A stretch of DNA of 64,000 bases from Antedon bifida (lineage: Eukaryota; Echinodermata; Crinoidea; Comatulida; Antedonidae), in NCBI GenBank assembly GCA_963402885.1, contig OY727096.1, forward strand, positions 12,629,820-12,693,819, in the 5' to 3' direction. Of the stretch, positions 1 to 11,501 are shown piece by piece. Positions within the stretch are counted from its first letter, which is position 1. Every line of letters begins with the position of its first letter. The notes below the pieces were generated by a model. The model searched no databases. It had not been told where the DNA came from and saw nothing but the letters and a program-made list of their open reading frames with translations. Made by a program: the position numbers and the translations under genes.

Positions 1-1684
1 ACACAAAAACACCAAAGTGCTTAGAATAGCTTCAAATCGCATTTGGAGACGTTTTAGACCATTTTGTGATTTTCGAAAAAAGTTAACATAAAAACATCAA
101 AGTGTACAGAATAGCTTCATATCGCATTTGGAGACGTTTTAGACCATTTTGTGATTTTCGAAAAAACTTGTTAACACAAAAACACCAAAGTGTACAGAAT
201 AGTTTCAAATCGCATTTGGAGACGTTTTAGACCATTTTGTGATTTTCGAAAAAACTTTTCACACAAAAACATCAAAGTGTACAGAATAGCTTCAAATCGC
301 ATTTGGAGACGTTTTAGACCATTTTGTGATTTTCGAAAAAACTTGTTAACATAAAAACATCAAAGTGTATAGAATAGCTTCAAATCGCATTTGGAGACGT
401 TTTAGACCATTTTGTGATTTTCGAAAAAACTTTTTAACACAAAAACATCAAAGAGCACAAAATAGCTTAGAATAGCTTCAAATCGCATTTGGAGACGTTT
501 TAGACCATTTTGTTATTTTCGAAAAAACTTAGTTACACAAAAACACCAAAGTGCTTAGAATAGCTTCAAATCGCATTTGGAGACGTTTTAGACCATTTTG
601 TGATTTTCGAAAAAAGTTGTTAACATAAAAACATCAAAGTGTACAGAATAGCTTCATATCGCATTTGGAGACGTTTTAGACCATTTTGTGATTTTCGAAA
701 AAACTTGTTAACACAAAAACACCAAAGTGTACAGAATAGTTTCAAATCGCATTTGGAGACGTTTTAGACCATTTTGTGATTTTCGAAAAAACTTTTCACA
801 CAAAAACATCAAAGTGTACAGAATAGCTTCAAATCGCATTTGGAGACGTTTTAGACCATTTTGTGATTTTCGAAAAAACTTGTTAACATAAAAACATCAA
901 AGTGTACAGAATAGCTTCAAATCGCATTTGGAGACGTTTTAGACCATTTTGTGATTTTCGAAAAAACTTTTTAACACAAAAACATCAAAGAGCACAAAAT
1001 AGCTTAATATCGTATTTAAAAACGTTTTAGACCATTTTGAGCATTTCGACAAACATTTTTTACACAAAACATCAAAGTGTACAGAATAGCTTCAAATCGC
1101 ATTTGGAGACGTTTTAGACCATTTTGTGATTTTCGAAAAAACTTGTTAACATAAAAACACCAAAGTGTTTAGAATAGCTTCAAATCGCATTTGGAGACGT
1201 TTTAGACCATTTTGTGATTTTCGAAAAAACTTGTTCACATAAAAACATCAAAGTGTACAGAATAGCTTCAAATCGCATTTGGAGACGTTTTAGACCATTT
1301 TGTGATTTTCGAAAAAACTTTTCACACATCAAACTTTTCACACATCAAAGAGCACAAAATAGCTTAATATCGTATTTAAAAACGTTTTAGACCATTTTGA
1401 GCATTTCGACAAAAATTTTTCACACAAAACATCAAAGTGTACAGAATAGCTTCAAATCGCATTTGGAGACGTTTTAGACCATTTTGTGATTTTCGAAAAA
1501 ACTTTTTAACACAAAAACACCAAAGTGCTTAGAATAGCTCCAAATCGCATTTGGAGACGTTTTAGACCATTTGGTGATTTTAGAAAAAAATTGTTCACAT
1601 AAAAACATCAAAGTGTACAGAATAGCTTCAAATCGCATTTGGAGACGTTTTAGACCATTTGGTGATTTTCGAAAAAAATTGTTC

Positions 1685-3347
1685 ACATAAAAACATCAAA
1701 GTGTACAGAATAGCTTCAAATCGCATTTGGAGACCTTTTAGACCATTTTGTGATTTTCGAAAAAACTTGTTAAAATAAAAACATCAAAGTGTTCAGAATA
1801 GCTTGAAATCGCATTTGGAGACGTTTTAGACCATTTTGTGATTTTCGAAAAAACTTTTCACACAAAAACATCAAAGAGCACAAAATAGCTTAATATCGTA
1901 TTTAAAAACGTTTTAGACCATTTTGTGATTTTCGAAAAAACTTGTTAACATAAAAACACCAAAGTGCTTAGAATAGCTTCAAATCGCATTTGGAGACGTT
2001 TTAGACCATTTTGTGTTTTTCGAAAAAACTTGTTAACATAAAAACATCAAAGTGTTCAGAATAGCTTCAAATCGCATTTGGAGACGTTTTAGACCATTTT
2101 GTTATTTTCGAAAAAACTTAGTTACACAAAAACACCAAAGTGCTTAGAATAGCTTCAAATCGCATTTGGAGACGTTTTAGACCATTTTGTGATTTTCGAA
2201 AAAAGTTGTTAACATAAAAACATCAAAGTGTACAGAATAGCTTCATATCGCATTTGGAGACGTTTTAGACCATTTTGTGATTTTCGAAAAAACTTGTTAA
2301 CACAAAAACACCAAAGTGTACAGAATAGTTTCAAATCGCATTTGGAGACGTTTTAGACCATTTTGTGATTTTCGAAAAAACTTTTCACACAAAAACATCA
2401 AAGTGTACAGAATAGCTTCAAATCGCATTTGGAGACGTTTTAGACCATTTTGTGATTTTCGAAAAAACTTGTTAACATAAAAACATCAAAGTGTACAGAA
2501 TAGCTTCAAATCGCATTTGGAGACGTTTTAGACCATTTTGTGATTTTCGAAAAAACTTGTTAAAATAAAAACATCAAAGTGTTCAGAATAGCTTGAAATC
2601 GCATTTGGAGACGTTTTAGACCATTTTGTGATTTTCGAAAAAACTTTTCACACAAAAACATCAAAGAGCACAAAATAGCTTAATATCGTATTTAAAAACG
2701 TTTTAGACCATTTTGTGATTTTCGAAAAAACTTGTTAACATAAAAACACCAAAGTGCTTAGAATAGCTTCAAATCGCATTTGGAGACGTTTTAGACCATT
2801 TTGTGTTTTTCGAAAAAACTTGTTAACATAAAAACATCAAAGTGTTCAGAATAGCTTCAAATCGCATTTGGAGACGTTTTAGACCATTTTGTTATTTTCG
2901 AAAAAACTTAGTTACACAAAAACACCAAAGTGCTTAGAATAGCTTCAAATCGCATTTGGAGACGTTTTAGACCATTTTGTGATTTTCGAAAAAAGTTGTT
3001 AACATAAAAACATCAAAGTGTACAGAATAGCTTCATATCGCATTTGGAGACGTTTTAGACCATTTTGTGATTTTCGAAAAAACTTGTTAACACAAAAACA
3101 CCAAAGTGTACAGAATAGTTTCAAATCGCATTTGGAGACGTTTTAGACCATTTTGTGATTTTCGAAAAAACTTTTCACACAAAAACATCAAAGTGTACAG
3201 AATAGCTTCAAATCGCATTTGGAGACGTTTTAGACCATTTTGTGATTTTCGAAAAAACTTGTTAACATAAAAACATCAAAGTGTACAGAATAGCTTCAAA
3301 TCGCATTTGGAGACGTTTTAGACCATTTTGTGATTTTCGAAAAAACT
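1685..3347. repeat. Tandem duplication within satellite, period 790 bp
   Basis: Sequence from about 1685 to 2557 recurs at 2475 to 3347. The rare linker TAAAATAAAA occurs at 1771 and 2561. One difference was seen: AGACCTTTTA at 1731 against AGACGTTTTA at 2521. The unit is about nine monomers. The same structure recurs at 49385-51047 in the macro-repeat copy. Confidence 0.88.
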
Positions 3348-3998
3348 TTTCACACAAAAACATCAAAGAGCACAAAATAGCTTAGAATAGCTTCAAATCG
3401 CATTTGGAGACGTTTTAGACCATTTTGTTATTTTCGAAAAAACTTAGTTACACAAAAACACCAAAGTGCTTAGAATAGCTTCAAATCGCATTTGGAGACG
3501 TTTTAGACCATTTTGTGATTTTCGAAAAAAGTTGTTAACATAAAAACATCAAAGTGTACAGAATAGCTTCATATCGCATTTGGAGACGTTTTAGACCATT
3601 TTGTGATTTTCGAAAAAACTTGTTAACACAAAAACATCAAAGTGTACAGAATAGCTTCAAATCGCATTTGGAGACGTTTTAGACCATTTTGTGATTTTCG
3701 AAAAAACTTGTTAACATAAAAACATCAAAGTGTACAGAATAGCTTCAAATCGCATTTGGAGACGTTTTAGACCATTTTGTGATTTTCGAAAAAACTTTTT
3801 AACACAAAAACACCAAAGTGCTTAGAATAGCTTCAAATCGCATTTGGAGACGTTTTAGACCATTTGGTGATTTTCGAAAAAACTTGTTAACATAAAAACA
3901 TCAAAGTGTACAGAATAGCTTCAAATCGCATTTGGAGACGTTTTAGACCATTTTGTGATTTTCGAAAAAACTTGTTAACATAAAAACATCAAAGTGTT

Positions 3999-6772
3999 CA
4001 GAATAGCTTGAAATCGCATTTGGAGACGTTTTAGACCATTTTGTGATTTTCGAAAAAACTTTTCACACAAAAACATCAAAGAGCACAAAATAGCTTAATA
4101 TCGTATTTAAAAACGTTTTAGACCATTTTGAGCATTTCGACAAAAATTTTTCACACAAAACATCAAAGTATACAGAATAGCTTCAAATCGCATTTTGAGA
4201 CGTTTTAGACCATTTTGTGATTTTCGAAAAAACTTGTTAACATAAAAACACCAAAGTGCTTAGAATAGCTTCAAATCGCATTTGGAGACGTTTTAGACCA
4301 TTTTGTGATTTTCGAAAAAACTTGTTAACATAAAAACATCAAAGTGTTCAGAATAGCTTCAAATCGCATTTGGAGACGTTTTAGACCATTTTGTTATTTT
4401 CGAAAAAACTTAGTTACACAAAAACACCAAAGTGCTTAGAATAGCTTCAAATCGCATTTGGAGACGTTTTAGACCATTTTGTGATTTTCGAAAAAAGTTG
4501 TTAACATAAAAACATCAAAGTGTACAGAATAGCTTCATATCGCATTTGGAGACGTTTTAGACCATTTTGTGATTTTCGAAAAAACTTGTTAACACAAAAA
4601 CACCAAAGTGTACAGAATAGTTTCAAATCGCATTTGGAGACGTTTTAGACCATTTTGTGATTTTCGAAAAAACTTTTCACACAAAAACATTTGGAGACGT
4701 TTTAGACCATTTTGTGATTTTCGAAAAAACTTGTTAACATAAAAACATCAAAGTGTACAGAATAGCTTCAAATCGCATTTGGAGACATTTTAGACCATTT
4801 TGTGATTTTCGAAAAAACTTTTCACACAAAAACATCAAAGAGCACAAAATAGCTTAGAATAGCTTCAAATCGCATTTGGAGACGTTTTAGACCATTTTGT
4901 TATTTTTGAAAAAACTTAGTTACACAAAAACACCAAAGTGCTTAGAATAGCTTCAAATCGCATTTGGAGACGTTTTAGACCATTTTGTGAATTTCGAAAA
5001 AAGTTGTTAACATAAAAACATCAAAGTGTACAGAATAGCTTCATATCGCATTTGGAGACGTTTTAGACCATTTTGTGATTTTCGGAAAAACTTGTTAACA
5101 CAAAAACACCAAAGTGTACAGAATAGCTTCAAATCGCATTTGGAGACGTTTTAGACCATTTTGTGATTTTCGAAAAAACTTTTCACACAAAAACATCAAA
5201 GAGCACAAAATAGCTTAATATCGTATTTAAAAACGTTTTAGACCATTTTGAGGATTTCGACAAAAATTATTCACACCAAACATCAAAGTGTACAGAATAG
5301 CTTCAAATCGCATTTGGAGACGTTTTAGACCATTTTGTGATTTTCGAAAAAACTTTTTAACACAAAAACACCAAAGTGCTTAGAATAGCTTGAAATCGCA
5401 TTTGGAGACGTTTTAGACCATTTTGTGATTTTCGAAAAAACTTTTCACACAAAAACATCAAAGAGCACAAAATAGCTTAATATCGTATTTAAAAACGTTT
5501 TAGACCATTTTGAGCATTTCGACAAAAATTTTTCACACAAAACATCAAAGTGTACAGAATAGCTTCAAATCGCATTTTGAGACGTTTTAGACCATTTTGT
5601 GATTTTCGAAAAAACTTGTTAACATAAAAACACCAAAGTGCTTAGAATAGCTTCAAATCGCATTTGGAGACGTTTTAGACCATTTTGTGATTTTCGAAAA
5701 AACTTGTTAACATAAAAACATCAAAGTGTTCAGAATAGCTTCAAATCGCATTTGGAGACGTTTTAGACCATTTTGTTATTTTCGAAAAAACTTAGTTACA
5801 CAAAAACACCAAAGTGCTTAGAATAGCTTCAAATCGCATTTGGAGACGTTTTAGACCATTTTGTGATTTTCGAAAAAAGTTGTTAACATAAAAACATCAA
5901 AGTGTACAGAATAGCTTCATATCGCATTTGGAGACGTTTTAGACCATTTTGTGATTTTCGAAAAAACTTGTTAACACAAAAACACCAAAGTGTACAGAAT
6001 AGTTTCAAATCGCATTTGGAGACGTTTTAGACCATTTTGTGATTTTCGAAAAAACTTTTCACACAAAAACATTTGGAGACGTTTTAGACCATTTTGTGAT
6101 TTTCGAAAAAACTTGTTAACATAAAAACATCAAAGTGTACAGAATAGCTTCAAATCGCATTTGGAGACATTTTAGACCATTTTGTGATTTTCGAAAAAAC
6201 TTTTCACACAAAAACATCAAAGAGCACAAAATAGCTTAGAATAGCTTCAAATCGCATTTGGAGACGTTTTAGACCATTTTGTTATTTTTGAAAAAACTTA
6301 GTTACACAAAAACACCAAAGTGCTTAGAATAGCTTCAAATCGCATTTGGAGACGTTTTAGACCATTTTGTGAATTTCGAAAAAAGTTGTTAACATAAAAA
6401 CATCAAAGTGTACAGAATAGCTTCATATCGCATTTGGAGACGTTTTAGACCATTTTGTGATTTTCGGAAAAACTTGTTAACACAAAAACACCAAAGTGTA
6501 CAGAATAGCTTCAAATCGCATTTGGAGACGTTTTAGACCATTTTGTGATTTTCGAAAAAACTTTTCACACAAAAACATCAAAGAGCACAAAATAGCTTAA
6601 TATCGTATTTAAAAACGTTTTAGACCATTTTGAGGATTTCGACAAAAATTATTCACACCAAACATCAAAGTGTACAGAATAGCTTCAAATCGCATTTGGA
6701 GACGTTTTAGACCATTTTGTGATTTTCGAAAAAACTTTTTAACACAAAAACACCAAAGTGCTTAGAATAGCT
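3999..6772. repeat. Tandem duplication within satellite, period 1382 bp
   Basis: The block beginning near 3999 repeats 1382 bp later and ends near 6772, giving two copies of about 16 monomers. Shared oddities include the truncated monomer (AAAAACATTTGGAG at 4686 and 6068), ATTTTTGAAAA linkers, TTCGGAAAAA and the GAGGATTTCG monomer. One difference was seen, at 4170 (A) against 5552 (G). The junction near 5390 is a chimeric monomer joining a GTGCTTAG linker to the GCTTGAAATCG start. The copy in the second macro-repeat is at 51699-54472. Confidence 0.9.
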
Positions 6773-7651
6773 TCAAATCGCATTTGGAGACGTTTTAGAC
6801 CATTTGGTGATTTTCGAAAAAACTTGTTAACATAAAAACATCAAAGTGTACAGAATAGCTTCAAATCGCATTTGGAGACGTTTTAGACCATTTTGTGATT
6901 TTCGAAAAAACTTGTTAACATAAAAACATCAAAGTGTTCAGAATAGCTTGAAATCGCATTTGGAGACGTTTTAGACCATTTTGTGATTTTCGAAAAAACT
7001 CTTCACAAAAAAACATCAAAGAGCACAAAATAGCTTAATATCGTATTTAAAAACGTTTTAGACCATTTTGAGGATTTCGACAAAAAATTATTCACACCAA
7101 ACATCAAAGTGAACAGAATAGCTTCAAATCGCATTTGGACATGTTTTAGACCATTTTGTGATTTTCGAAAAAACTTGTTAACATAAAACCATCAAAGTGT
7201 ACAGAATAGCTTCAAATCGCATTTTGAGACATTTTAGAATATTTTGTGATTTTCGAAAAAACTTGGTTACACAAAAAAACCAAAGTGCTTAGAATAGCTT
7301 CAAATCGCATTTGGAGACGTTTTAGACCATTTTGAGCATTTCGACAAAAAATTTTTACACAAAACATCAAAGTGTACAGAATAGCTTACAATCGTATTTG
7401 GAGACGTTTTAGACCATTTTGTGATTTTGGAAAAAAGTTGTTAACATAAAAACATCAAAGTGTACAGAATAGCTTCAAATCGCATTTGGAGACGTTATAG
7501 ACCATTTTGAGCATTTCGACAAAAATTTTTTACACAAAACATCAAAGTGTACAGAATACCTTCAAATCGCATTTGGAGACGTTTTAGACCATTTTGTGAT
7601 TTTCGAAAAAACTTGTTAACATAAAAACACCAAAGTGTTTAGAATAGCTTC

Positions 7652-8774
7652 AAATCGCATTTGGAGACGTTTTAGACCATTTTGTGATTTTCGAAAAAAC
7701 TTGTTCACATAAAAACATCAAAGTGTACAGAATAGCTTCAAATCGCATTTGGAGACGTTTTAGACCATTTTGTGATTTTCGAAAAAACTTTTCACACATC
7801 AAACTTTTCACACATCAAAGAGCACAAAATAGCTTAATATCGTATTTAAAAACGTTTTAGACCATTTTGAGCATTTCGACAAAAATTTTTCACACAAAAC
7901 ATCAAAGTGTACAGAATAGCTTCAAATCGCATTTGGAGACGTTTTAGACCATTTTGTGATTTTCGAAAAAACTTTTTAACACAAAAACACCAAAGTGCTT
8001 AGAATAGGTCCAAATCGCATTTGGAGACGTTTTAGACCATTTGGTGATTTTCGAAAAAAATTGTTAACATAAAAACATCAAAGTGTACAGAATAGCTTCA
8101 AATCGCATTTGGAGACGTTTTAGACCATTTTGTGATTTTCGAAAAAACTTGTTAACATAAAAACATCAAAGTGTTCAGAATAGCTTGAAATCGCATTTGG
8201 AGACGTTTTAGACCATTTTGTGATTTTCGAAAAAACTTGTTCACATAAAAACATCAAAGTGTACAGAATAGCTTCAAATCGCATTTGGAGACGTTTTAGA
8301 CCATTTTGTGATTTTCGAAAAAACTTTTCACACATCAAACTTTTCACACATCAAAGAGCACAAAATAGCTTAATATCGTATTTAAAAACGTTTTAGACCA
8401 TTTTGAGCATTTCGACAAAAATTTTTCACACAAAACATCAAAGTGTACAGAATAGCTTCAAATCGCATTTGGAGACGTTTTAGACCATTTTGTGATTTTC
8501 GAAAAAACTTTTTAACACAAAAACACCAAAGTGCTTAGAATAGGTCCAAATCGCATTTGGAGACGTTTTAGACCATTTGGTGATTTTCGAAAAAAATTGT
8601 TAACATAAAAACATCAAAGTGTACAGAATAGCTTCAAATCGCATTTGGAGACGTTTTAGACCATTTTGTGATTTTCGAAAAAACTTGTTAACATAAAAAC
8701 ATCAAAGTGTTCAGAATAGCTTGAAATCGCATTTGGAGACGTTTTAGACCATTTTGTGATTTTCGAAAAAACTT
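7652..8774. repeat. Tandem duplication within satellite, period 536 bp
   Basis: Two successive copies of a six-monomer block. Both carry the rare AGAATAGGTCC variant (8001 and 8537) and the doubled CTTTTCACACATCAAA motif. It recurs at 55352-56474 in the second macro-repeat copy. Confidence 0.88.
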
Positions 8775-10030
8775 TTCACACAAAAACATCAAAGAGCACA
8801 AAATAGCTTAATATCGTATTTAAAAACGTTTTAGACCATTTTGAGCATTTCGACAAAAAATTTTCACACAAAACATCAAAGTGTACAGAATAGCTTCAAA
8901 TCGCATTTTGAGACGTTTTAGACCATTTTGTGATTTTCGAAAAAACTTGTTAACATAAAAACACCAAAGTGCTTAGAATAGCTTCAAATCGCATTTGGAG
9001 ACGTTTTAGAACATTTTGTGATTTTCGAAAAAACTTGTTAACATAAAAACATCAAAGTGTTCAGAATAGCTTCAAATCGCATTTGGAGACGTTTTAGACC
9101 ATTTTGTTATTTTCGAAAAAACTTTGTTACACAAAAACACCAAAGTGCTTAGAATAGCTTCAAATCGCATTTGGAGACGTTTTAGACCATTTTGTGATTT
9201 TCGAAAAAACTTGTTAACACAAAAACACCAAAGTGTACAGAATAGTTTCAAATCGCATTTGGAGACGTTTTAGACCATTTTGTGATTTTCGAAAAAACTT
9301 TTCACACAAAAACATCAAAGTGTACAGAATAGCTTCAAATCGCATTTGGAGACGTTATAGACCATTTTGTGATTTTCGAAAAAAGTTGTTAACATAAAAA
9401 CATCAAAGTGTACAGAATAGCTTCAAATCGCATTTGGAGACGTTTTAGACCATTTTGTGATTTTCGAAAAAACTTTTCACACAAAAACATCAAAGAGCAC
9501 AAAATAGCTTAATATCGTATTTAAAAACGTTTTAGACCATTTTGAGCATTTCGACAAAAATTTTTCACACAAAACATCAAAGTGTACAGAATAGCTTCAA
9601 ATCGCATTTTGAGACGTTTTAGACCATTTTGTGATTTTCGAAAAAACTTGTTAACATAAAAACACCAAAGTGCTTAGAATAGCTTCAAATCGCATTTGGA
9701 GACGTTTTAGACCATTTTGTGATTTTCGAAAAAACTTAGTTACACAAAAACACCAAAGTGCTTAGAATAGCTTCAAATCGCATATGGAGACGTTTTAGAC
9801 CATTTTGTGATTTTCGAAAAAAGTTGTTAACATAAAAACATCAAAGTGTACAGAATAGCTTCATATCGCATTTGGAGACGTTTTAGACCATTTTGTGATT
9901 TTCGAAAAAACTTGTTAACACAAAAACACCAAAGTGTACAGAATAGTTTCAAATCGCATTTGGAGACGTTTTAGACCATTTTGTGATTTTCGAAAAAACT
10001 TTTCACACAAAAACATCAAAGTGTACAGAA

Positions 10031-10035
10031 TAGCT
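10031..10035. repeat. LINE target-site duplication, left (copy 1)
   Basis: TAGCT at the end of the left satellite flank (GAATAGCT) matches TAGCT at the start of the right flank. The first T could belong to the element's TTA tail, so the duplication is 4 or 5 bp. Confidence 0.8.
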
Positions 10036-10340
10036 ATCAAGTCCGGAAGTGCATCAAGTGCAAAAATTATCCTGCACAGAATGTAAAGATTTTGCAACCT
10101 ACCTTCATACTACATTGTCAAATTTTGTATCATCATGAAGAGAAGGTAATAAGGATTCTGAATCAGTATTTGTTTTGGACATTTTTAGGGTAGTATTTTA
10201 TTTAATCAGTGATATGTTTTTGGTGCTTTGCTAGGCTCAGCCAAGCTAACACAATTCATTGACACCAGTGATTGGGCTTATCAAGCTAGGCTTTTGTTGC
10301 ACATTGCAGCCCTTTGTTATAACATTGCTCAGACCAAGCC
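10036..10340 (+). promoter_or_regulatory. LINE 5' leader, probable internal promoter region (copy 1)
   Basis: 305 bp with no long reading frame between the insertion point and the ORF1 ATG. LINEs of this kind are generally transcribed from an internal promoter in the 5' UTR, so the placement is by analogy; I recognise no TATA or DPE element with confidence. Visible structure is limited to an AAGTGCATCAAGTGCA direct repeat near 10048 and the heptamer CAAGCTA at 10242, 10282 and 10350, the last just inside ORF1. Confidence 0.4.
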
Positions 10341-11501
10341 ATGGCTCACCAAGCTAGCCCACATAAGGATATGAATTCGCCACCTAAGTCTAGAAAAGAT
10401 CAGTTGTCGCATAAGCCTACTTCTCCACCTCATGAACCTCATGAACGTAGGTCTTCTACTAGGAGTTCACAAAATGTCACTACGTCAACAATTAAGTGCA
10501 TAGTAGGATGTAAACTTAGCTTTAATGCGAGCAATGGGAAGACGATGGAATGTTCTTTATGTAATGAACAGTATCATCGAGTATGCTTAAACCAGAAGCC
10601 CCAGTCTAACCCCAAAGTATGGTTTTGTGTTGACTGCCAGGCCCTACCAAGACTAGTAAAGGAGCTCACTCGCCAAAACAATCAGCAACAAGCTACATTA
10701 TCTAAGATGGCCGAAGACTTCACAGTGATTCTGAAACAACTAAATGATCAAAAATCATTAATCACAGAGCTGCAAAAGAAAGAAATTCAAGAAGTACCTC
10801 AACCACCTAATGAAACTAAAGCTGTCAACAAGAAATGCCTTCTAATTGGGGACTCGATGATACGGGATATTAGTGAAAGAGGTCTTGCAAACACGCAAGT
10901 TACTTGCTGTCGTGGTGCTAAAGTGAGTGATATTAAGAGCAATCTTGATAAGCCTGAATTATTTGATACCATCATTGTACACATTGGTACCAACAATTGC
11001 ACGACGGAAGAAGATCTACACCAAGGGATAAGCGATTATGAACAGATGATCAATGACGTCAAATCAAAATCACCAACAACAAATGTGATTTTGTCCACCA
11101 CATGCCCTCGTACTGATAAACTGGAACACCAGGAGAGAGTCGTTCGAATGAACAATAGCATTAAGGAAATTGCAACGAAAACAAATGTTCAAGTAGTTGA
11201 TAATGATGAGACCTTCTTGCTGAGAAATGGATCTGCTGCTCAATGGAACCTAAATGGTGGTGGATTACATCTATCGAGATCAGGAACGAGACTACTCCTC
11301 AGCAACATGAACGCAACCCATCCCATCATAAAACCAGCGTCTGCCAGATCAAATACCAAACAGTCACGAGGCCACTATGAACGTCATAACAATGCTCGTC
11401 ACCATCGACACTTTGAACACCAGCGAAACCCTCGTTTCAACAACAACAGACACGGCTATGGCTTACAGGACTACAGCCCTGCCCAGGATCGTCAAGCATA
11501 G
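10341..11501 (+). CDS. LINE ORF1: PHD finger plus SGNH/GDSL esterase protein (copy 1)
   Basis: A 386-residue protein. The start ATG lies in a strong Kozak context (GCC before, G after). Domains: a Ser/Pro/His/Arg-rich N-terminus (1-50); a C4HC3 PHD-type zinc finger at 53-99 (C53, C57, C71, C74, H79, C82, C96, C99); a probable coiled coil at about 106-150; an SGNH hydrolase fold from about 165 to 322 with GDSM (nucleophile S172), G192, GTNN at 216-219 and H310; a basic His/Arg/Asn-rich tail suited to RNA binding. In CR1-like LINEs, ORF1 proteins with PHD and esterase domains are known; a role in RNP formation or membrane/lipid interaction is family inference. The residue normally Asp three before the catalytic His is Gly307, so esterase activity may be impaired. 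It ends at TAG 11499-11501, and ORF2 continues in the same frame immediately after. Confidence 0.93.
   Translation: MAHQASPHKDMNSPPKSRKDQLSHKPTSPPHEPHERRSSTRSSQNVTTSTIKCIVGCKLSFNASNGKTMECSLCNEQYHRVCLNQKPQSNPKVWFCVDCQALPRLVKELTRQNNQQQATLSKMAEDFTVILKQLNDQKSLITELQKKEIQEVPQPPNETKAVNKKCLLIGDSMIRDISERGLANTQVTCCRGAKVSDIKSNLDKPELFDTIIVHIGTNNCTTEEDLHQGISDYEQMINDVKSKSPTTNVILSTTCPRTDKLEHQERVVRMNNSIKEIATKTNVQVVDNDETFLLRNGSAAQWNLNGGGLHLSRSGTRLLLSNMNATHPIIKPASARSNTKQSRGHYERHNNARHHRHFEHQRNPRFNNNRHGYGLQDYSPAQDRQA
11499..11501 (+). other. In-frame TAG between ORF1 and ORF2 (possible readthrough site)
   Basis: A single TAG separates two open segments of the same frame (386 and 555 codons), and the second lacks a usable ATG. 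The codons are GCA-TAG-GGA. It may be a readthrough stop, or an ordinary stop with the ORF2 start lost. The equivalent in copy 2 is 59199-59201. Confidence 0.4.

Larger units (their letters stand above)
1..10035. repeat. Satellite DNA array, 87-88 bp monomers (left block)
   Basis: Continuous head-to-tail satellite. Distances between successive GTTTTAGACC anchors are 87 or 88 bp (for example 4028, 4115, 4202), with some 97 bp units carrying a 10 bp insertion. The usual monomer has AATCGCATTTGGAGACG, then TTTTAGACCATTTTGTG, then the palindrome TTTTCGAAAA, then a variable linker ending CATCAAAGTGTACAGAATAG. A second class has AATATCGTATTTAAAAACG before the shared core and GAGCATTTCGACAAAAA after it. 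GC is about 31%. All monomers have the same orientation. There is no host gene. The block ends inside a monomer at the LINE insertion site. It includes local tandem duplications with periods 790, 1382 and 536 bp, listed separately. A centromeric or pericentromeric location is inference only. Confidence 0.97.

Noticed and set aside
1474-1686. Minus-strand open frames in the satellite coding for repeats such as NGLKRLQMRFEAILYTL (also at 8120, 16861, 18107, 19429, 20675, 25250, 31970, 43234, 43689, 49174, 55820)
   Set aside because: They arise because 87 bp is a multiple of three, so runs of 87 bp monomers keep one frame open. The frames break wherever an 88 bp monomer occurs. There is no domain, no consistent start and no evidence of selection.
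1-10035. CRISPR-like array of short direct repeats
   Set aside because: There are no unique spacers between repeats. The linkers are themselves repeated variants and the whole 87-88 bp is one satellite monomer. There are no cas genes and the sequence is eukaryotic.
9915-10097. Minus-strand frame crossing the satellite/LINE border
   Set aside because: It is satellite sequence running by chance into the LINE leader, and the peptide is unlike any LINE product.
10341-11501. ORF1 as a host chromatin gene (PHD finger protein)
   Set aside because: The PHD finger plus SGNH domain, the immediate endonuclease and RT frames downstream, and the target-site duplications place it in a LINE.
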